Assembly: GCA_905372205.1 (NCBI GenBank)
Contig: CAJPOH010000100.1
Span: 1 to 5,025 of the forward strand
Source: an uncultured Treponema sp.
GTDB lineage: Bacteria > Spirochaetota > Spirochaetia > Treponematales > Treponemataceae
Length of the DNA: 5,025 nt
Reading direction: 5' to 3'
Shown here piece by piece: positions 1 through 5,025 of this stretch. Numbering within the stretch: position 1 is the stretch's first letter; every line of letters begins with the position of its first letter. The position numbers and the translations under genes were made by a program. Below the pieces are notes generated by a model, which was given only the letters and a program-made list of their open reading frames with translations, made no database searches and was not told where the DNA came from.

Positions 1-1065
1 TTCTAAAAATTCTTTTGCAATTTTTACACGTATAGTTATAGAAGTCTTATCATCATTAAATACTTTTAATAGCCAGTCATTTGCTTCATTACAATTAAGA
101 GGGACTAATTTTTCTATGCTAAGAGTTTTAATCACAATTTCAGGGTCAGTTTTTGCACGATATAAAAGATATTCACAAACTTCATTTGAAGCAAAATTTA
201 TAGCATTTATAGCCTCAAACCTCACTTTATAATGAGAATCTTTACATGCCTCAAGTATAAGCTTCCTAGCCTCATCACTATCAAATTTTGAAACAGCTTT
301 AATAGAAGAAGCCCTAATCAATGGGTCTGAAGAAGAATATAGGTTTACTAACTTCTCAAAAACTTCATTATCTTGTATCTTAGATAATGCAGAAACTGCA
401 ATAGAACGTACTATAACATTTTCATTTTCATCTTCAACTACTTCTAGTAAAAAATCTAAACATTCAGTAAAAGCGATACTTTCTAAAGCTCTCATTATGC
501 TTTCTTTAAAAATCACTTCTTTTTTTTCATCATCTATTGTTATGTTTTGATAAAAATCAATTAACTTTAAGGCTTCATTTTCACTTCCAATTTTTCCAAG
601 TGCACTTATTGTACTTTCTACAAATTCAAACTTTTCATTTTCTATAATTGAAAGTAAGTTGGGAATTGCTTCTTTCAGCTTGTTTTCACCCGCATAATAA
701 AGACAAGCATTTATTTCAGAACTCTTATAATCATCTAAATCTTCTAATTCTTTAAGTATTAAATCATCAAAAGCATTTATATGTCTACTTGCAAAAAAAT
801 CAATAATAGAAGTTCTTAATGTTACGGATCTTGCTTTAGAAAAAACATTTATAAGTTCTTCATTAAATCTATCATCTTCTTTTTCCTTCAATTCTTTGAT
901 TAAGTTAATCAAATCACTTTCAAGCCCATAAAGAATTAAAGTTCTTTTTTCTTCACTTTCTTCCATTACAGCTTCTTTTTGAACATCATTATCTTTCGCG
1001 TCTTGAGCATAAATAAAGCCAAAAACCAAAGAAAAAAAACAAAAGATAAAAAGCTTTTTATTCAT
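1..1065 (-). CDS. Exported HEAT-repeat protein, 3' end outside the window
   Basis: The frame is open from the ATG at 1065-1063 to base 1, giving 355 codons with no stop, so the C-terminus is missing. Residues 1-20 form a signal peptide: Lys3-Lys4, a Phe-rich core (LFIFCFFSLVFGF) and a likely signal peptidase I site IYA|Q after Ala20. Cys9 lies inside the hydrophobic core and is not a convincing lipobox. A short acidic linker follows (about 22-40). From about residue 130 onward there are helical repeats of roughly 30-40 residues with the HEAT pattern, for example SSDPLIRASSIKAVSKF (244-260) and KDSHYKVRFEAINAI (275-289), and further units at about 130-172, 202-243, 305-336 and 337-355. HEAT solenoids are protein-binding scaffolds with no catalytic activity of their own, so a periplasmic or envelope scaffold role is inferred. 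The start overlaps the end of the ATP-grasp gene by 8 bp and has a GGTGAG ribosome site 4 bases upstream, indicating operon membership. The binding partner is unknown. Confidence 0.9.
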   Translation of the reverse strand, partial: MNKKLFIFCFFSLVFGFIYAQDAKDNDVQKEAVMEESEEKRTLILYGLESDLINLIKELKEKEDDRFNEELINVFSKARSVTLRTSIIDFFASRHINAFDDLILKELEDLDDYKSSEINACLYYAGENKLKEAIPNLLSIIENEKFEFVESTISALGKIGSENEALKLIDFYQNITIDDEKKEVIFKESIMRALESIAFTECLDFLLEVVEDENENVIVRSIAVSALSKIQDNEVFEKLVNLYSSSDPLIRASSIKAVSKFDSDEARKLILEACKDSHYKVRFEAINAINFASNEVCEYLLYRAKTDPEIVIKTLSIEKLVPLNCNEANDWLLKVFNDDKTSITIRVKIAKEFLE

Positions 1066-2665
1066 AATTCTCACCACTATTTTTATAAGAATCAAACCAA
1101 TAAATTAACCCCTGTATTCCACCTCTTATAAAACTCAACCAATACTTAATAAGTTTCTCATTTTTAGAACTTTGATTTTTTGCAAGATCAAAAAGTTCAT
1201 CTTTTAATTTTGGTTCAATCAAAAAAGCCTTTTCCATAGCCTCTCTAATGGATATTCCAAAAGGTTCTCGCTTACAATCTAAACAATCCTTAAAAACTAA
1301 GGGATAGATAAGACAATCCTCAACAACAAACCTAGAAGAACTAAGAACATCAATTAAGGAAGCATCTTTAATATTTGGAAAAATAAAATAATTAGGTGGA
1401 TAATTTTCTTGATTTATAAGATTGACAGAAGAAAGAAAGTTATCAGTTGCCTTGTCTTTTGGTTTAAGCCTAATAAAAATATTTTTTATTGCATTTTTTG
1501 AAGTTAGAATAGCATTGTTGTATGTAGATGCAACAGAAATAACATTTCCACATTTTTCAACATTATTGCAAGGAAAAACAACCCTATCTTCTTCTTTTAC
1601 TCTTGAAAAAACATCTTTTACACCAATAGAAGCCTCTTCTAAACCTATAATTTTGTTAACAACACCAGGTATAGAAATCCATGCACATTCTGAGGCAAAA
1701 ATTTTAGTATTGTCTTTAGTTGGAAAGGGAATTTCTTCTTGAATCTCTTCTCCTAAAGCCAATTTAAGGGCTAGCCTAGTTATATTTATGTTTGAAGAAT
1801 AAGGAACTGTCCAACCAGACATATAACCACCAGAGAGCCGTGCTGCAATTTCACCAATCTTAGCCTCTTTCTTATTCATATCAAAAAAAATATCACCCTT
1901 ACAAGCCCCATGAGTTAAACCTAAAGCCTTAACCCCTTTTATAAAAACATCAACAATTTTATCTGTTATCTCAGATGGAAAACGTGATGGAATAGTATGT
2001 CCCATTTCGACAAAATATGGAGAAAAAAAGATATGCCTATCTGCTAAAGCTGTAATATATACCTTTCCATCAAAAATTAGACCTTCAATAGAAAATTCAG
2101 GACCTTCAATAAATTCTTCTACAATCACACGTTTAGTTCTAGAAAAACTAGCTGAGTTTTTAATGATGTCAATAATATTACTATCGTCATGAACTAATAC
2201 ACATCCCCTAGCCCCCATGTTGTCAACAGGTTTTACAACTAAAGGAAAAGAAAATGATGAAAGTAATTTAGGTGAAAAATCATCTCCTACTTCAATGAAT
2301 TTAGGTGACGGAAGATTATGTTCTAAAAATTTAGTTCTCATACGAACTTTATCACTAGCATTAAGACTAGCTTCCAAAGAATGACCATTCAAATTCAAAG
2401 CCTCAGTGATGCTTGCAACAGAAGCGGAAAAATCAGTTGCAGCAGTAAAGACTCCCGAAAGTCCACCATTATAATAAAGTTCTTTTGCAAAATTTATTAA
2501 TGCAGGAACGTCTTCTAGGTCAATTTTTTCAAACCTATCCACCATATCCACACAAAATGCTTTTGGATTGGCATCTACAGCTATAATATAACACCCCAAT
2601 TTTCTAGCTTCCATAATTGCTGGCATTTGCATTAAGGAAGCACCAAGTATAAGTATACGTTTCAT
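1058..2665 (-). CDS. ATP-grasp ligase (carbamoyl-phosphate-synthase-like / amino-acid-ligase type) with extra C-terminal region
   Basis: This is a 535-residue protein. Residues 1-100 look like a pre-ATP-grasp Rossmann-like domain (MKRILILGAS, then IIAVDANP). The ATP-grasp core shows the nucleotide lysine in FPLVVKPVDNMGARG (Lys145, glycine loop 148-154), the strand VEEFIEGPEFSIEG (182-195; Glu183/Glu184 near the adenine site), and metal-site candidates Asp258 in KGDIFFDM and Glu272 in GEIAARLSGG, with Arg276 conserved. Residues 325-400 match the closing beta subdomain of PurK/BacD-like enzymes (PGVVNKIIGLEEA, GNVISVAS). Such enzymes activate a carboxylate as acyl-phosphate and join it to an amine or other nucleophile in the cytoplasm. 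The substrate here is unknown. The Asn often found in the metal motif (E-x-N-x-R) is Ala274. Residues 401-535 are additional and not recognised; they hold Cys451, Cys461 and Cys464. The ATG overlaps the upstream stop codon in ATGA, so translation is probably coupled. Fold assignment is strong; reaction is open. Confidence 0.9.
   Translation of the reverse strand: MKRILILGASLMQMPAIMEARKLGCYIIAVDANPKAFCVDMVDRFEKIDLEDVPALINFAKELYYNGGLSGVFTAATDFSASVASITEALNLNGHSLEASLNASDKVRMRTKFLEHNLPSPKFIEVGDDFSPKLLSSFSFPLVVKPVDNMGARGCVLVHDDSNIIDIIKNSASFSRTKRVIVEEFIEGPEFSIEGLIFDGKVYITALADRHIFFSPYFVEMGHTIPSRFPSEITDKIVDVFIKGVKALGLTHGACKGDIFFDMNKKEAKIGEIAARLSGGYMSGWTVPYSSNINITRLALKLALGEEIQEEIPFPTKDNTKIFASECAWISIPGVVNKIIGLEEASIGVKDVFSRVKEEDRVVFPCNNVEKCGNVISVASTYNNAILTSKNAIKNIFIRLKPKDKATDNFLSSVNLINQENYPPNYFIFPNIKDASLIDVLSSSRFVVEDCLIYPLVFKDCLDCKREPFGISIREAMEKAFLIEPKLKDELFDLAKNQSSKNEKLIKYWLSFIRGGIQGLIYWFDSYKNSGENYE
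1070..1075 (-). promoter_or_regulatory. Ribosome binding site of the HEAT-repeat gene
   Basis: GGTGAG on the minus strand ends 4 bases before the ATG at 1065. It lies inside the last codons of the ATP-grasp gene, so the downstream gene has its own initiation site although it overlaps its neighbour. It supports ATG 1065 as the true start, in agreement with the signal peptide that begins there. Confidence 0.6.
2662..2665 (-). promoter_or_regulatory. ATGA stop/start overlap (translational coupling site)
   Basis: The TGA stop of the 318-residue exported protein and the ATG of the ATP-grasp gene share bases in the sequence ATGA. The only purine-rich GAGGA upstream (about 2683-2687) ends roughly 15-17 bases from the ATG, too far for ordinary initiation. 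The ligase is therefore probably translated mainly by ribosomes that have just finished the upstream gene. Confidence 0.65.
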
Positions 2666-3618
2666 TGATTAATAATGATATCCTCATCCCGAACATTCTG
2701 ATATTTCTTTGTATTCCTAGATGAGTTGTGTTTTTTTATTTCACTATCCAAGTCTTGCACAGTGGATTTAAACAAAAAAGGTCCTCCAATAGCAAAAATA
2801 TTACCGTTAGTTGCAATGTACAAAGGAATACTTTCTTTATTAGCATACTTATAGTTAGAATATACGTCAGAAACGGCAGTTTTGCCAGGAGCTACTCCTT
2901 CTTTTGATAAAACTAAAAAAACTCCTTTATCTTGAGAAAATTTATCAGTTTCTATTGAGTAAGAACCTACCTCATAGTTTCTTAAAGAAGAACCATTAGT
3001 CGTAATGCACGAATAGACCATTTCTCCCCTTTTAATCATCTTTGGCACCTTGTAATACACTCCACTACTTCCCTTAAAAACAGCTTTTCCATCAGAGAAG
3101 CTTAAGTTTTCATCGTACCAATACCTAAACTTTATATATTTGTCACCTTCAAAAAAATAAGCATCAAAGTTTTTGACAGGTTCATTAGGATAGAGTAAGA
3201 TACCATCTTTACTTCCTTGCTCAACCCAAAAACCAAATAGCGGATATTTTTCTAGATCCTCTAAATTCCTCAGATTTCCTTCAAGAAGCTCAAAATCCAC
3301 TTTCTTATAGAAGTAAGTAAAAAGGTAAGAAGCATAGACAAAAACAGGAAGAGAAACAATCTTTCTACTAGACTGATACCTTATAGAAAGACCATAAGTA
3401 CCATCATTTTCTGCATCTTCAAAAGGATTCAAGAAGTCCACTGGCTCGTCATAGACAGTCTCGTAATAAGGTTTTAGAACAACCCTCATTCCTCTATTAG
3501 ATGTCTTATCATAAAATTCTACGAATCTTCCACCATTCTCCCACACTCCAACAATCTGCTCCTGAGGGAACAAAAAAAGAGAACACAAAAGAAATAACAC
3601 ACTATAAAATTGTCTCAC
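2662..3618 (-). CDS. Exported beta-rich hypothetical protein, GTG start
   Basis: I do not recognise a named family for this 318-residue protein. The N-terminus (Arg2, then hydrophobic residues 4-17 including VLFLLCSLFLF) is a signal peptide or membrane anchor. There is no clean AxA cleavage site before PQEQ, and Cys12 sits mid-core, so lipidation is doubtful. The mature part is rich in Tyr, Phe and Trp in alternating strand-like stretches. Two similar motifs occur, IVGVWENGGRFVEFY (22-36) and LFGFWVEQGSKDGILLY (127-143), each a hydrophobic pair, G-x-W, then a strand. These resemble the first strand of calycin/lipocalin-like or DUF2147-like small beta-barrels, but only loosely. The tail from about residue 288 is charged and probably flexible. 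The start is GTG at 3618-3616, chosen because AAGGG lies 7 bases upstream and the signal sequence begins there. It is 29 bp after the acidic-repeat gene and overlaps the ligase gene by 4 bp. Export is likely; function is unknown. Confidence 0.85.
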   Translation of the reverse strand: MRQFYSVLFLLCSLFLFPQEQIVGVWENGGRFVEFYDKTSNRGMRVVLKPYYETVYDEPVDFLNPFEDAENDGTYGLSIRYQSSRKIVSLPVFVYASYLFTYFYKKVDFELLEGNLRNLEDLEKYPLFGFWVEQGSKDGILLYPNEPVKNFDAYFFEGDKYIKFRYWYDENLSFSDGKAVFKGSSGVYYKVPKMIKRGEMVYSCITTNGSSLRNYEVGSYSIETDKFSQDKGVFLVLSKEGVAPGKTAVSDVYSNYKYANKESIPLYIATNGNIFAIGGPFLFKSTVQDLDSEIKKHNSSRNTKKYQNVRDEDIIINQ

Positions 3619-3625
3619 TTAAAAA

Positions 3626-3630
3626 CCCTT
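3626..3630 (-). promoter_or_regulatory. Ribosome binding site deciding a GTG start
   Basis: AAGGG on the minus strand is followed by 7 bases (tttttaa) and then GTG at 3618. No ATG is present at that position, and the signal peptide reads directly from this GTG, so the site fixes the start of the 318-residue protein. It lies in the 29-bp gap between genes, which contains no convincing terminator hairpin. Confidence 0.65.
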
Positions 3631-3647
3631 AAAATTAAAACTTAGAC

Positions 3648-5015
3648 TCAAGGTTCATGTATAACAGAATCAACAAGATTTTTAAACTCCATATCACTAG
3701 GTTCCGGTTTATCAAGCTCAGATATTGTATAAACTCCATCTTTGTTAATGATAGCTTCTTCCAAACTTTCCACTTCACTAGGCTCAGAATCTCCAATTAC
3801 CTCAAGTTCTCCTGATAACGGAGAGCCATCAGGAAAAGAATTTTCAACCCATGCATTCTTCACTTCCAAGAGGTTTGCAGGTCTTTCATCATCTTTTTTC
3901 TCATCAAGATAAGAAAAATCAAGTCCACCAATATTTACATGCTTAAATCTATCCTCAGCCTCTTCCTTTTGTGAATAAAATAACTCATCATCAGGTTCTA
4001 TATAATCATCAACCTCTACAAATTTAGGTCTTGGAGGTGGAGGTTCCTCTGTAGTTGATATAAAGTTATCCACACCTACTTCTTCAAGTTCCTCAACCTC
4101 TTCAAGCTCTTCTAGTTCGTCTAATTCTTGAATTTCCTCTCTATCACTTACCTCTTCAAGCTCTTCTACTTCGTCTAATTCTTGGATATCTTCTCTATCA
4201 CTTACCTCTTCAAGCTCTTCTACTTCGTCTAGTTCTTGGATATCTTCTCCATCACTTGCCTCTCCAAGTTCTTCTACTTCGTCTAGTTCTTGGATATCTT
4301 CTTTATCACTTACCTCTTCAAGTTCTTCTACTCCGTCTAGTTCTTGGATATCTTCTCTATCATTTGCTTCTTCAAGCTCTTCTACTTCGTCTAGTTCTTG
4401 AATTTCTTCTGCGTCATTTACTTCTTCAAGAGATTCTACTTCGCCTAAACCTTCAAAGTTTTCGTTTTCAAGTTCTTTTAATGCTTCAGCATGCTCAACA
4501 CCTATTCTCTTATTAGTTTCTTGCACTATTTCATGTGTTCCAGTTTTAAGTTGGAGCTGACTAGAATTTGAGTAGCCTTTATCTTTTAATCCACTAACAC
4601 CTTGCCCCTGCCTCAAAATTTCCTTTAATAGTCCTAAGATTTCATCATCTTTACTCTTATTGTCTTCCTTACTGATTATTGATTTTGCCCCCATAAGTTG
4701 GGTCATATTAAGCCAGCTTTGTTCAAGCATTGCATTTATTTCATTTTCGTATTTTTGTGAAATCTTTTTACCAAGAGCCTTACGTATTTGAGCATTGGCA
4801 TCATGCCTTCTATACTCAATTTTTTTCTTTAATTCCTCATCATCCAGATTTTGAGCGTTTTTTAAAATATCTATTATGACATTTTCATGTAATTTTTGTA
4901 TTTTCTTTCTCGCAACAACAAACCTATCCTGCTTAATACTTAAAATAAAGAATGTAATGAGGAAAAAAACTAAAGATACCAAAGTGATTAAAAAATACCT
5001 AGCATAAATAGGCAT
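3648..5015 (-). CDS. Membrane-anchored protein with six acidic 18-residue repeats
   Basis: This is a 455-residue protein of no family I recognise. Residues 7-27 are one strong membrane segment (YFLITLVSLVFFLITFFIL), followed by a basic stretch with Lys28, Arg31, Arg36, Lys37, Lys38 and Lys41. By the positive-inside rule the bulk would be cytoplasmic, though a surface or periplasmic location cannot be excluded. Residues 30-135 are charged and probably helical (for example NEINAMLEQSWLNMTQLM, 91-108). Residues 193-300 are six tandem 18-residue units of consensus VEELEEVSDREDIQELDE, about 10 acidic residues per unit, with a degenerate seventh at 301-314. A proline run EEPPPPRP (323-330) and an acidic, probably disordered tail with a second VESLEE (415-420) follow. 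The ATG at 5015 has a modest AGG six bases upstream, close to the window edge, and directly precedes the membrane segment. It is the first visible gene of the operon. A scaffold or ion-binding role is possible but unproven. Confidence 0.85.
   Translation of the reverse strand: MPIYARYFLITLVSLVFFLITFFILSIKQDRFVVARKKIQKLHENVIIDILKNAQNLDDEELKKKIEYRRHDANAQIRKALGKKISQKYENEINAMLEQSWLNMTQLMGAKSIISKEDNKSKDDEILGLLKEILRQGQGVSGLKDKGYSNSSQLQLKTGTHEIVQETNKRIGVEHAEALKELENENFEGLGEVESLEEVNDAEEIQELDEVEELEEANDREDIQELDGVEELEEVSDKEDIQELDEVEELGEASDGEDIQELDEVEELEEVSDREDIQELDEVEELEEVSDREEIQELDELEELEEVEELEEVGVDNFISTTEEPPPPRPKFVEVDDYIEPDDELFYSQKEEAEDRFKHVNIGGLDFSYLDEKKDDERPANLLEVKNAWVENSFPDGSPLSGELEVIGDSEPSEVESLEEAIINKDGVYTISELDKPEPSDMEFKNLVDSVIHEP
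4074..4115 (-). repeat. Degenerate end of the 54-bp repeat array
   Basis: This stretch encodes LEELEEVEELEEVG (residues 301-314). It starts like a seventh repeat unit (L/V-E-E-L-E-E-V) but then repeats the first half (EELEEV) instead of continuing with SDRED, suggesting a decayed or internally deleted unit at the 3' edge of the array. Confidence 0.7.
4116..4439 (-). repeat. Six in-frame 54-bp tandem repeats
   Basis: Units run 4439-4386, 4385-4332, 4331-4278, 4277-4224, 4223-4170 and 4169-4116, all exactly 54 bp and in frame, encoding residues 193-300 of the membrane-anchored protein. The second to sixth units are very close at DNA level: units 5 and 6 differ at 3 of 54 bases, units 3 and 4 at 4 of 54. 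Because the unit is a multiple of three, gain or loss of copies would change protein length without breaking the frame. Confidence 0.95.
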
Positions 5016-5021
5016 TATGAA

Positions 5022-5024
5022 CCT
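5022..5024 (-). promoter_or_regulatory. Possible weak ribosome binding site of the acidic-repeat gene
   Basis: AGG on the minus strand lies 6 bases (ttcata) before ATG 5015. The window ends one base further on, so the full site and any promoter cannot be seen. Confidence 0.4.
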
Positions 5025-5025
5025 G

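Noticed and set aside
1422..1742. Plus-strand open frame of 106 codons
   Set aside because: It lies entirely inside the conserved ATP-grasp gene on the other strand, and its sequence shows no recognisable domain.
3582..3585. Lipobox around Cys12 of the 318-residue protein, and similarly Cys9 of the HEAT protein
   Set aside because: In both cases the cysteine lies in the middle of the hydrophobic core with more hydrophobic residues after it, unlike a signal peptidase II site.
3619..3647. Possible terminator or promoter in the gap between the acidic-repeat gene and the 318-residue gene
   Set aside because: The 29-bp gap is AT-rich and holds the AAGGG ribosome site, but no GC-rich stem with a T tail and no well-spaced -35/-10 pair.
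3760..3780. Second VESLEE motif (residues 415-420) as an extra repeat copy
   Set aside because: Its codons differ from those of the first VESLEE at 193-198 and the surrounding residues do not follow the 18-residue unit, so shared acidic composition is a simpler explanation.
4116..4439. CRISPR-like array, because of regular repeats
   Set aside because: Units are contiguous with no unique spacers, are 54 bp long and in frame, and encode an acidic protein repeat.
4256..4516. Plus-strand open frame encoding a Leu-rich repetitive peptide
   Set aside because: It is the antisense shadow of the 54-bp repeats; its periodic Leu-rich sequence only mirrors the Glu/Asp codons of the minus-strand gene, and it has no convincing ribosome site.

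Overview
The window is an AT-rich bacterial segment with every supported gene on the minus strand, so transcription runs from the right edge (5025) to the left edge (1). The overall look is a spirochaete of the Treponema type: low GC, short Phe-rich signal peptides (one ending in a 'YAQ' cleavage site), and tightly packed exported proteins of no well-known family. This assignment is an inference from sequence style, not from a diagnostic marker gene, and should be held with moderate to low confidence.

Layout in transcription order. (1) 5015-3648: a 455-residue protein with one N-terminal membrane segment, a basic, probably helical stretch, six tandem 18-residue acidic repeats (54 bp each), a short proline run and an acidic tail. 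(2) 3618-2662: a 318-residue protein with a hydrophobic export signal and beta-rich, aromatic-rich sequence, starting at GTG. (3) 2665-1058: a 535-residue ATP-grasp ligase of the carbamoyl-phosphate-synthase-like / amino-acid-ligase type, with an extra C-terminal region of about 135 residues. (4) 1065-1: an exported HEAT-repeat protein whose C-terminus lies beyond the left edge.

The junctions are a 29-bp gap, a 4-bp ATGA overlap and an 8-bp overlap. No terminator or promoter is visible between the genes, so they look like one translationally coupled operon whose promoter lies to the right of the window and whose end lies to the left. There is no gene-free stretch longer than about 30 bp. No RNA gene, insertion sequence, CRISPR array or attachment site was seen.

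The combination is unusual: a cytoplasmic ATP-dependent ligase coupled to two exported proteins and a membrane-anchored acidic-repeat protein. A reasonable but untested reading is a cell-envelope-associated system in which the ligase makes or modifies a small molecule, peptide or envelope component while the other three act as membrane, periplasmic or surface scaffold parts. The substrate cannot be read from the sequence.
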